Positions 34,901 through 41,886 of a DNA stretch of 64,000 nucleotides are shown piece after piece. This DNA comes from Paenibacillus aceris. Lineage in GTDB: Bacteria; Bacillota; Bacilli; Paenibacillales; NBRC-103111. The notes under the pieces were generated by a model. It was not told where the DNA came from. It worked only from the letters and a program-made list of their open reading frames with translations, and made no database searches. The stretch is taken from contig NZ_JAGGKV010000005.1 in the NCBI RefSeq assembly GCF_017874035.1, positions 62,001-126,000 on the forward strand. The letters are read 5' to 3'. The position numbers were made by a program, and so were the translations under genes. How positions within the stretch are numbered: the first letter of the stretch is position 1; each line of letters opens with the position of its first letter.

Positions 34901-35654
34901 GACGGTAACTCCGGCAAGCGGCAAACGTCTTAAAGCAGGATCGCTGAAGTATACAGCGGGATCGATGGAAACGGTTATAAATGGCACGAGCTTTACGATG
35001 CCGGCAAGCGATGTGGTCGTAACGGCACAGTTCGAAGAAGCAGCGGAGTCAACACCGACGACAACGATTACAGGACCGAACGCTGTACTGGCGGGGCAAG
35101 ATTTTGTCGTGAAGGTCGGCCTCTCTAGTGTAATGCAAGCGGTATACGCCCAAGATATAACGCTGGCGTTCGATCCTTCAGCGATGACATTCGTCTCCGC
35201 GAAGGAAGCGCGTGGCGGTATCAGCGTCGTTGCCCAAAAGGTTCAGAACGAATCCGGCAAACTGCGGCTTATCTTAGTAAGTCAAGGTGCAGGCAACGCG
35301 ATTACAGGCAGCGCGGATGTGCTGGAGCTGAGTTTTAAAGCTAATGCGGTTACACAACCTGCGGCAGGCAGCATTGCCATCATAAGCGCTTCGCTCGGCG
35401 GCGCAAGTGGTCAAGAGGTAAACGCGACGGCCTCATCGATGAGCGTCTCGGTTACGACATTGCCTCCAGGCATTCCTGGCGATATCAACGGCGATAAGAA
35501 GGTGTCGATTGGCGACTTGGCTGTCATTGCGGCGAATTACGGCAAGAATGCCAGCAGCCCGGATTGGCTCAGCATTAAGCTTGCGGATGTGGATGGCGAT
35601 AACGAAATCGATCTTGATGATCTCGTACTCGTAGCCAGCCGGATTCTCGAATAA
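31980..35654 (+). CDS. Secreted alkaline-phosphatase-superfamily phosphodiesterase with LamG, NPCBM, cohesin and dockerin modules
   Basis: 1224 residues. A signal peptide ends near Ala30. Modules in order: LamG-like lectin fold (about 40-250); type I phosphodiesterase/nucleotide pyrophosphatase domain (about 270-560) with metal Asp in LILGLDGTRPD (Asp278), nucleophile region TWSGTGWSSILTG (Ser315 by alignment), FDEIDAAGHS, TTDHGG and GSHGG; a small beta domain; two NPCBM carbohydrate-binding modules (about 645-790 and 800-940), each with GLGVYANSSVVYDL- or GLGTHANSSVVYNL-type cores; a beta repeat; a cohesin domain (about 1025-1160); and a C-terminal type I dockerin with two Ca-binding repeats (GDINGDKKVSIGDL, ADVDGDNEIDLDDL). 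It should hydrolyse phospho- or phosphonate esters on a glycan outside the cell. GAGGAGG precedes ATG 31980. Confidence 0.88.
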   Translation: MLPFKRMMRCSITAVLVFAFMLSAVGTVSAENVAAERESLTFQLGNYGIMDKPVESIPTTAEVWVKLQPNVNTRQIIVGNYKDGKQNSWSLELTADNRLRYWEEYYDAQGVKKGISNLYVTGVDVATNEWMLLSVVRDVANQQIIFYKNGTKVFEKTGYTAIAPSNTISTLPMYVGTDYRKSMWLNGEVSEIRLWNQMRTPEQISQYVTTELTGSEAGLAHAWRLSDAAGTSPTATFSDLVSTNPIKITTEGFPTSPVITDPTDPTDHKKRVLILGLDGTRPDALQEANTPNLDQLMHDGASYFTAWANASDTWSGTGWSSILTGVWKAKHGVTNNSFTGSNFAAYPNLFKRAKQVKPNLYISSIVQWAPINTNIIDGINMEFRGETDEIVTAKAVQHLQFDNPDLTFVHFDEIDAAGHSTGFTPQNANYMAAIQKADAEIGRIMNAIKARSTYSLEDWLIIVTTDHGGVAGGGNGGSHGGTSETERKVFMIVSGPSAAKGMINPPSTPYPSNTTTPNTLTGIIQPDVGVTALTHLGIPINPAWNLDGRAVGLASSPPLIRGIKVNGTNLSSFSSEVTNYNMNVVKAIGSVEPVIDVDKVSDDVVIDITTDNSNPNIKKVKATSADGQTSKEYSLNLTQTDQYVSDLEGVSASTGYGKVMKDVTDQGNPIKLKGVSGTVTLDKGLGVYANSSVVYDLRGKKYDRFTATVGIDQNTSWTGSSVEFQVWVDDVQVYASGNMTPATIAKQVDVDVRNKKKIELRVTDGAECPCSNAEDHAAWGDAKFTIPSTDYGTPSMTDTYADSMDWSTGTSGWFSVQRNRSVEMNPLTLRADESTGKTVYTRGLGTHANSSVVYNLAGKNFKKFSAVVGTDQEVGTNGSVQFLVLVDGVQKYASGAITGSTVAQAVYVDVEGASTIELKVTDNGNGNSSDHADWADAKFSSLETAYSVTIDNGITGGTVAVDAVNPVPGQQVNVTVTPASGKRLKAGSLKYTAGSMETVINGTSFTMPASDVVVTAQFEEAAESTPTTTITGPNAVLAGQDFVVKVGLSSVMQAVYAQDITLAFDPSAMTFVSAKEARGGISVVAQKVQNESGKLRLILVSQGAGNAITGSADVLELSFKANAVTQPAAGSIAIISASLGGASGQEVNATASSMSVSVTTLPPGIPGDINGDKKVSIGDLAVIAANYGKNASSPDWLSIKLADVDGDNEIDLDDLVLVASRILE

Positions 35655-35667
35655 GAATTAACATTAT

Positions 35668-35706
35668 AGCGGCATTCGGGCAGTGGCAACACGTCCGGGT
35701 GCCGCT
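35668..35706 (+). terminator. Hairpin after secreted phosphodiesterase
   Basis: The arms AGCGGCA-TCGGGC and GTCCGGGTGCCGCT form a long imperfect stem but are followed by TTAAG rather than a clear T-run. The remainder of 35707-35934 shows no gene. Confidence 0.5.
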
Positions 35707-35934
35707 TAAGTAATTCGGCGTAATATGAAATTGAGCTGTCAATTGGAGCGTTATTTTTCGATGTCATTGATGCAGAACGTTAGTTGTTTTATTGGAATTA
35801 TATGGTATTATATAAAGAACATAAGTTCCCTTTCTTGGGAGTGTGGAGATAACTCGAACATATGTTTGATATTGGTTTAAAGCCGAAAAGAAATGGTCAC
35901 TGAAAGTAATTGAACAATTAGGAGGGAAAAGCGG

Positions 35935-36435
35935 ATGTTGAACAAAACGCTGTTGGTCGGGGATGCCATGCAGGAATGGACGGGGACGCGCCGATTGTTG
36001 GCGAGCTTGCCGGACGAGCATCTCAATTGGAGACCGCACACGAAGTCGTATACTCTTGGTGAATTAGCGACTCATGTCGTCAACCTGATTAATTGGCAAC
36101 TGGTCATTTTGCGCGATCCGGGACTGGATTTGGCGACCGTGCCATCTCACAGGGAGGCCTTAGCGAGCCGGCAGGCGTTGCTAGACGAATTCGACGCGAA
36201 CATCCAGGAGCTCAAGCGGACGCTAGACGCCACCGATGAAGTTGTGTTGGCCTCTAACTGGACGCTTCGTCACGGCGGTACAGTAATGGGCGTACAGCCG
36301 AAGGCATCCGCATTCCGTACGATGGGCATGAGCCACATGATCCACCACCGCGCGCAGCTCGGCATGTACTTGCGTCTGCTCGACCAACCGGTACCAGGCG
36401 TCTACGGTCCGACCGCGGACGAACTCGGCAAGTAG
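35935..36435 (+). CDS. DinB-family protein
   Basis: 166-residue four-helix-bundle protein of the DinB/YfiT superfamily. The metal-binding His triad is visible as ELATHVVN and HMIHHRAQLG. Members are metal-dependent, often thiol- or S-transferase-like, and many have no known substrate. AGGAGGG precedes ATG 35935. It is convergent with the gbsR gene, nine bases from its end. Confidence 0.9.
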   Translation: MLNKTLLVGDAMQEWTGTRRLLASLPDEHLNWRPHTKSYTLGELATHVVNLINWQLVILRDPGLDLATVPSHREALASRQALLDEFDANIQELKRTLDATDEVVLASNWTLRHGGTVMGVQPKASAFRTMGMSHMIHHRAQLGMYLRLLDQPVPGVYGPTADELGK

Positions 36436-36444
36436 CTTTTGCAT

Positions 36445-37023
36445 TCACAACTTGTTAGGATCCTGAGGCAAATCTTTAGGTATAAAGTTATAAATATCTC
36501 CTGTTTCAAAAGAGTCAATAAGCCGATCAAGCCAGTGGTAATATCGAATCGCTTCATCGATCTTATCCATATCTGTTTGTAAAATGGATTGCAGCGTTGC
36601 ATCATCAGGATAGAGCAGACCAAGTTGGTTAAGCTCAATTCTTGACTTGCGCAGAGAACTAAGATTAATTTCCAACGCTTTACGCCACTTCAGTGAAAAA
36701 TAATCGGAGAAGGTTTGAAACCAGTCCATTTCTACCTCGTAGAGATCTTTTCGTGATCCCTTCTCCCAAACTTTATTCACCATTTTCAAATCAACCAGCG
36801 TACGCACGCCTGTGCTCATGCTGGTTTTACTCATTTCCATTGCTTCTCCCATTGCATCCAGAGTCATGGGCTTGTTTTGAAAAAACAACAAACCGTACAG
36901 ATGTCCGATTGATTGGGTGATGCCATAGAGATCCATGTTTTTCCCAATAGATTCAATGATACGTTTGCGAGCTTTTTGAATTATCAGTTCCTTGTCTGAG
37001 CTTATGTTTTGTAGTTGTTCCAT
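36445..37023 (-). CDS. gbsR: GbsR/MarR-type regulator of betaine uptake
   Basis: 192 residues of the GbsR family of MarR-like winged-helix proteins: YGITQSIGHLYGLLFFQNKPMTLDAMGEAMEMSKTS, then GVRTLVDLKMVNKVWEKGSRKDLYE. ATG 37023 has AGGGTG nine bases upstream. It is divergent from the OpuA glycine-betaine importer genes; in Bacillus, GbsR and OpcR repress choline and betaine genes, and OpuAR-type paralogues sit next to opuA in Paenibacillus, so this one probably represses opuA. Symbol used in the family sense. Confidence 0.85.
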   Translation of the reverse strand: MEQLQNISSDKELIIQKARKRIIESIGKNMDLYGITQSIGHLYGLLFFQNKPMTLDAMGEAMEMSKTSMSTGVRTLVDLKMVNKVWEKGSRKDLYEVEMDWFQTFSDYFSLKWRKALEINLSSLRKSRIELNQLGLLYPDDATLQSILQTDMDKIDEAIRYYHWLDRLIDSFETGDIYNFIPKDLPQDPNKL

Positions 37024-37181
37024 TCTAAAGTTCACCCTGCCTTTATGTTTACATCGTCAATTGTAAGAAACAATTTTAATAAAGTAAAGAAAGTCATTGG
37101 ATAGCGTGCTGAAGTATGAAGGAGAATATCGATTATATCATACAGTTTTTTCTGTACAAACAGATTAAACGGAATTAATTG

Positions 37182-37211
37182 TTGACATAACCTGTTTTAG
37201 TTCTTTACACT
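37182..37211 (+). promoter_or_regulatory. opuA promoter
   Basis: TTGACA (37182-37187) and TACACT (37206-37211) are 18 bases apart and about 45 bases before the opuAA start. Upstream, ACAG TTTTTT CTGT and a second CTGTACAAACAG-like dyad (37142-37162) could be regulator sites. Confidence 0.55.
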
Positions 37212-37256
37212 TAAGTAGGCATGAGGGCATTAACGCATACAGAAAGGAGTGAGCGT

Positions 37257-38480
37257 ATGGCAATTATTGATGTGTATCAGGTAACCAAGGTATTTGGACC
37301 TGATCCTGAGTCTGTTCTTCCGCTAATGGCTAAACAGCATTCAAAAGAGCAGATTTACAGGGATACCAAGCATACAGTGGGGGTCAACGAAGTCAGCTTT
37401 TCAGTACAACCTGGTGAAATTTTTGTCATCATGGGGCTGTCAGGCAGCGGGAAATCAACACTTGTCCGACTGCTAAACAGGTTAATTGAACCTACGAAAG
37501 GGAACATCAACATTCATGGCAAAAATATTGTCGAAATGAATGACGATGAGCTTCGTCGTGTCCGAAGAGAGACGATCAGCATGGTATTCCAGAAATTTGC
37601 TTTGTTCCCACATAGAACAGTTGCGCAGAATGTGGAATACGGTCTTGAAATTCAGGGTAAAAGCAAGAAGGAGAAACGTTTAAAGGCGATGGAGGCCTTG
37701 AGCCTCGTAGGATTACAGGAATGGGCCGACAGTATGCCATCACAATTAAGCGGAGGTATGCAGCAAAGGGTAGGGCTAGCCAGAGCGCTTGCAAACGATC
37801 CGGATATTTTATTGATGGATGAGGCCTTTAGCGCACTAGATCCGCTAATCCGTAAGGATATGCAAGATGAGTTGCTGGATCTGCAAGATAAAATGAAAAA
37901 AACAATCATTTTTATCACACACGATTTGGATGAGGCGCTTCGTATTGGTGACCGCATTGCTCTGATGAAAGATGGAAGTGTCGTTCAGATTGGGTCGCCG
38001 GAAGAGATTATGATGAACCCTGCTAATGAATATGTAGAGAGATTTGTCGAAGATGTAGACCTGTCTAAGGTTTTAACTGCTTCAACCGTGATGCGCAGGC
38101 CGGAAACGGTTGGGCTGGACAGAGGCCCGCGGGTAGCTCTTCAACTTATGCGGGAAAGCGGGATATCGAACTTGTTTGTAGTTGATCGCGGAAAAAAACT
38201 GCTTGGCGTCATCACGGCTGAAGATGCTTCTGAAGCTGTTCGAGTAGGAAAAACACTCGAGCAGATCGTCATCCGGAATGTGCCTACTGTAGCACCTGAG
38301 CAATTGTTACATGAGTTATTTGAAATATGCGGAACTTCTAAATATCCGGTGGGCGTGGTTGATGATAACAATCGTATTATTGGTGTCATTGTTCGCGGAG
38401 CCGTCCTTGGAGCATTAGCAGGGCAACCCGTTACTAAAGAGGAGGTGCGAAGGGATGATCCCCAAGATACCGCTGGATGA
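37257..38480 (+). CDS. opuAA: Glycine betaine ABC transporter ATP-binding protein
   Basis: About 407 residues: ABC ATPase with Walker A GLSGSGKST, LSGGMQQRVGLARAL and Walker B ILLMDEAFSALDP, followed by two CBS motifs (about 275-390) that in OpuA sense ionic strength or cyclic di-AMP. ATG 37257 is preferred because AAAGGAGTG is directly upstream; the open ATG at 37221 precedes the ribosome site. Drives import of compatible solutes under osmotic stress. Overlaps opuAB by 26 bases. Confidence 0.95.
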   Translation: MAIIDVYQVTKVFGPDPESVLPLMAKQHSKEQIYRDTKHTVGVNEVSFSVQPGEIFVIMGLSGSGKSTLVRLLNRLIEPTKGNINIHGKNIVEMNDDELRRVRRETISMVFQKFALFPHRTVAQNVEYGLEIQGKSKKEKRLKAMEALSLVGLQEWADSMPSQLSGGMQQRVGLARALANDPDILLMDEAFSALDPLIRKDMQDELLDLQDKMKKTIIFITHDLDEALRIGDRIALMKDGSVVQIGSPEEIMMNPANEYVERFVEDVDLSKVLTASTVMRRPETVGLDRGPRVALQLMRESGISNLFVVDRGKKLLGVITAEDASEAVRVGKTLEQIVIRNVPTVAPEQLLHELFEICGTSKYPVGVVDDNNRIIGVIVRGAVLGALAGQPVTKEEVRRDDPQDTAG

Positions 38481-39288
38481 ATGGGTGGAATTTGCCGTTG
38501 ATAAACTGGAAGTGAATTTGGTTGTTTTCTTTCATTTCATCTCGGCTTGCATAGAGGGATGCGTGAATGCCTTATCCTTTGTTTTTCATGGTGTACCGGT
38601 CTTATTATTCATTGCAATTATGAGTGTACTGGCCTTTTACTTAGGACGCTGGTCGCTTGCTCTATTTTCAGCACTTGGTCTTTTGTTAATTCATAATTTA
38701 GGATTTTGGAGCCATACGATGGACACATTGGCCCTTGTTCTAACTTCTTCGTTAATTTCCATCGTGATTGGCATCCCTATCGGAGTCTGGTGTGCACAAA
38801 GCGATAAATTTCGCAACATGGTCACGCCATTGCTGGATTTCATGCAAACCATGCCAGCATTCGTTTACTTAATTCCAACTGTAACGTTCTTTGGACTAGG
38901 TGTCGTTCCCGGGGTTATTGCCTCTGTTATCTTTGCTGTGCCACCAACGATCCGGCTTACCAATTTAGGTATTCGCCAAGTGGCTGCGGATTTAGTGGAA
39001 GCTGCAGATGCATTTGGCTCAACACCTTCACAGAAGTTGTTCAAACTCCAATTCCCACTAGCCATGCCATCGATCCTAGCAGGAATTAATCAAACGATCA
39101 TGCTTTCGTTATCGATGGTTGTCATCGCATCCATGATTGGAGCCCAAGGTATAGGGGCTGACGTCTACCGCGCTGTGACTCAGATTAAAACGGGCCAAGG
39201 GTTTGAAGCAGGCTTGTCCATTGTCGTATTAGCCATACTTCTTGATCGTATGACTCAATACATTCTTAAAAGAAAAAGGAGTGTATGA
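38455..39288 (+). CDS. opuAB: Glycine betaine ABC transporter permease
   Basis: 277-residue OpuAB/ProW-type permease with the N-terminal IPLDEWVEFAVDKL amphipathic segment, ALALVLTSSLISIVIGIPIGVW, MQTMPAFVYLIPTVTFFGLG and the ADLVEAADAFGSTPSQKLFKLQFPLAMP docking loop. GAGGAGG precedes ATG 38455. Its TGA overlaps a possible ATG of opuAC. Confidence 0.95.
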   Translation: MIPKIPLDEWVEFAVDKLEVNLVVFFHFISACIEGCVNALSFVFHGVPVLLFIAIMSVLAFYLGRWSLALFSALGLLLIHNLGFWSHTMDTLALVLTSSLISIVIGIPIGVWCAQSDKFRNMVTPLLDFMQTMPAFVYLIPTVTFFGLGVVPGVIASVIFAVPPTIRLTNLGIRQVAADLVEAADAFGSTPSQKLFKLQFPLAMPSILAGINQTIMLSLSMVVIASMIGAQGIGADVYRAVTQIKTGQGFEAGLSIVVLAILLDRMTQYILKRKRSV

Positions 39289-39290
39289 AC

Positions 39291-40187
39291 ATGTTGAAAA
39301 ATAAAGCGAAAGCCTTGATGTTGGCCAGTTTGGTTGCTGTGACCGTAATAACAGGGTGCTCCAAAGAAGCATCGTCGTCGACAGAGAGAAGCCTCGGAAG
39401 CCAGGTCAATCATGAAATAATTGGGATCGACCCTGGGGCGGGATTGATGAAACAAACCGCTCAGGCTATCGAAGATTACGATTTGAAGGAGTGGAAGCTG
39501 GTAGAAGGTTCAAGCGCTGCAATGACCGTAGCTCTTGATAAGGCTTATAAAGATAAGAAGCCGATCATTGTGACAGGCTGGACACCTCACTGGATGTTCG
39601 CTAAATATGACCTCAAATACTTAAGCGACCCTAAAGGTGTATTTGGTAAAGATGAACAAATCCATACGATCGTTCGCAATAACTTGAAAAAGGAAGCTCC
39701 ATCCGCATACACAATGCTGGATAGGTTTGAATGGACGCCCGAGGAGATGGCCGTTGTGATGTCAGCGATCATTGATGGTAAAAAGCCGGAAGAGGCAGCA
39801 TCCAGTTGGGTAAAGGATAATGCCGGCAAGGTTGGTGGCTGGGTAAAAGATCTCTCCCAAGAGAAGGGTAAGAAGTTGAAGCTAGCGTATGTGGCCTGGG
39901 ATTCCGAGATTGCAAGTACAAACGTCGTAAAAGCTGTTTTAGAAGAAAAGCTTGGATATAAAGTAGAAATGCTTCAAGTCGAAGCTGGTCCCATGTGGGC
40001 GGGAATCTCCGATGGAAGTGCGGATGCGATGGTAGCAGCTTGGCTTCCAACAACGCATAAGGATTACTTTGATAAATATGCCGGTAAATATGAAGATTTG
40101 GGACCGAACTTGAATGGTACAAAGCTAGGATTAGTTGTTCCCGCATACATGAATATCGAGTCGATCGCTGATTTGAATACAAAATAA
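39291..40187 (+). CDS. opuAC: Glycine betaine-binding lipoprotein
   Basis: About 299 residues; lipobox VITGC, mature OpuAC-family protein with GSSAAMTVALDKAYKDKKPIIVTGWTPHWMF and the ligand-binding Trp residues including W in GPMWAGISDGSADAMVAAWLP. ATG 39291 is nine bases from AAAGGAG; ATG 39285, which overlaps the opuAB stop, is three bases from it and less likely. Binds glycine betaine or proline betaine at the outer face of the membrane. Confidence 0.93.
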   Translation: MLKNKAKALMLASLVAVTVITGCSKEASSSTERSLGSQVNHEIIGIDPGAGLMKQTAQAIEDYDLKEWKLVEGSSAAMTVALDKAYKDKKPIIVTGWTPHWMFAKYDLKYLSDPKGVFGKDEQIHTIVRNNLKKEAPSAYTMLDRFEWTPEEMAVVMSAIIDGKKPEEAASSWVKDNAGKVGGWVKDLSQEKGKKLKLAYVAWDSEIASTNVVKAVLEEKLGYKVEMLQVEAGPMWAGISDGSADAMVAAWLPTTHKDYFDKYAGKYEDLGPNLNGTKLGLVVPAYMNIESIADLNTK

Positions 40188-40196
40188 TGAAGCTAA

Positions 40197-40249
40197 AAAG
40201 AAGAGGCTGTTCCGCTAGGTAGATAAACCTTGTGGGCAGCCTTTTCTTA
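40197..40249 (+). terminator. Probable opuA terminator
   Basis: AAGAAGAGGCTG and CAGCCTTTTCTT can pair around a 29-base loop with a T-rich 3' arm, just after the opuAC stop. Confidence 0.55.
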
Positions 40250-40251
40250 TT

Positions 40252-40288
40252 AGTTCCCCTCTAACCAACGAAATTCGGCTATTTGCTC
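40252..40288. repeat. REP-like repeat copy
   Basis: AGTTCCCCT, then a short variable stretch, then ACGAAATTCGG and CTATTTGCT match the unit at 23799-23834 with about five differences in 37 bases. Same element family as the cluster after lysR. Confidence 0.7.
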
Positions 40289-40379
40289 AGCCGGTCGAGC
40301 AGACGTAATGGGCGTTAGCGTAGGCTCGGTCTTCGCGGGCATGTATACAAGATTACTGATGTACGTCAAACTCAAAAGG

Positions 40380-40408
40380 ACCGTCAGGGGGTGCCCTAAC
40401 GGTTTTTC
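40380..40408 (+). terminator. Strong intrinsic terminator with no adjacent gene
   Basis: ACCGTCAGGG and CCCTAACGGT have one mismatch around a four-base loop and are followed by TTTTT. It lies 190 bases after opuAC with no ORF between, so it is either a backup opuA terminator or the end of a small RNA. The surrounding interval 40188-40524 otherwise holds only the repeat copy and an upstream region for the next gene. Confidence 0.75.
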
Positions 40409-40524
40409 TTATTTACAAGTTAACTGGATGCGACGAAGCACATAAGCTGTTTCGGCGCTCCGTCTGCTATGAAAATATGATAAGATATTTTGTATACTGG
40501 GAAACGAAGGGAAGTGTAGGGTAC

Positions 40525-41865
40525 ATGAGATACAATTTTACATCCGGAAGCTGGAAATTATTCGTTTTGATCCTCATATGTAATCTCATTGCAGGCTGCG
40601 CATCGGTGGCCCCTACCGTTCAATCTGCACAATCAGACGCTGAGCCGAAAAAAATAACGCTAACCGTCTGGCACGATTGGGCAGCGCAGGATTCGGCCTC
40701 GGACATTATGAGAGAGCTGCTTTCCCAGTTTCAAAAGGACAATCCGCAAATCGAGCTTCGCTTGCAAAGCGTGATCCCGGATGTCTACCGGTCAAGGATT
40801 AAAACGATTGCTGCGGCAGACGAGCTTCCTGACGTTTTCCTGATCGGTCCCGATTCCATGACACGCGAGTTCGTCAGAGGAGGACTCATTCAGCCAATCG
40901 ACGATTTATTGAAAGCGAATTCAGACTGGGCGAATGGATTCGAACCGCGTTCGTTTGATGCCTTCACCGTAGAGGATAAAAAATATTCCGTACCGATGAC
41001 CATATCTCCTACGTCTCTAGTGTTCTACAATCAAGCTATATTTGATCAATACCGTGTACCGGTCCCTCAAACGTGGGAAGAATTGCTTCAAGCGATCAGC
41101 ACATTTAATAAGCATGGAGTCACTCCGATTGCGCTGGGGAACAAATCGACCTGGGTCGCTCCTTCAAGTATTTTCAGTACGCTTGCCGATCGGATTACGG
41201 GAACCGACTGGTTTATGAATGTCGTGTCGCAGAGCGGGGCCAGGTTTACCGATGCGTCATTTATGGATGCGCTTGCAAAAATGCAACAATTGGCTCGCGC
41301 CAGAGCGTTTCAGGACAATTTTGGCTTCATCGACAGCAACCAGATGGAACAAATGTATTTTCACAAGCAGGCGGCGATGTTTATTGAAGGGGGCTGGGCC
41401 GTCGGCAGACTAATTGCGGAAGCGCCAAAGGATGTGTTGGAATCGACTCACATTACCGTACTTCCAGCAATCCCGGGCGGCAAAGGGGAGCAAATGGCAA
41501 CTTCCGGTGTGGTGGGAAAAGGCTTTGCGTTAAACGCCAAGCTGGAAGGGGAACGCAGGGACGCGGCCTTAAAGCTAATTTACACGATGGCTAGTCCTGA
41601 AGCGCAAAGGAAAATGTTAAACGGCAATATGCTGGTAAGCTATCGGGTAGACGTAGACCGTACGGCTGCACACCCGTTGTTCATTGAGCTGCACGATTTC
41701 ATGAAACGTGTGAAGCTCCTGCCCGCCTATGAAACACAGCTGACTACAGCAGCGGTGGAAACGCTCAATGAAGGAATTCAGGAGCTGTTAAAGGGAGGCA
41801 GTCCGGCGGCGATAGCCCAGAAGCTGCAAGATACGCAAGCCAACGTGCTTGGCAAATTCCGATGA
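40525..41865 (+). CDS. Extracellular solute-binding lipoprotein linked to a two-component system
   Basis: 446 residues, family 1 sugar-binding protein with lipobox LIAGC and a mature part starting KKITLTVWHDWAAQDS. ATG 40525 is preferred because the lipoprotein signal begins there; the frame is open to 40477. It is 21 bases before the YesM-type kinase and not next to permeases, and a second binding protein of the same family accompanies the permeases downstream. It may therefore present ligand to the kinase rather than, or as well as, the importer, which is inferred from gene order. Confidence 0.88.
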   Translation: MRYNFTSGSWKLFVLILICNLIAGCASVAPTVQSAQSDAEPKKITLTVWHDWAAQDSASDIMRELLSQFQKDNPQIELRLQSVIPDVYRSRIKTIAAADELPDVFLIGPDSMTREFVRGGLIQPIDDLLKANSDWANGFEPRSFDAFTVEDKKYSVPMTISPTSLVFYNQAIFDQYRVPVPQTWEELLQAISTFNKHGVTPIALGNKSTWVAPSSIFSTLADRITGTDWFMNVVSQSGARFTDASFMDALAKMQQLARARAFQDNFGFIDSNQMEQMYFHKQAAMFIEGGWAVGRLIAEAPKDVLESTHITVLPAIPGGKGEQMATSGVVGKGFALNAKLEGERRDAALKLIYTMASPEAQRKMLNGNMLVSYRVDVDRTAAHPLFIELHDFMKRVKLLPAYETQLTTAAVETLNEGIQELLKGGSPAAIAQKLQDTQANVLGKFR

Positions 41866-41886
41866 AAAGGACGGCACGGAGATCCC

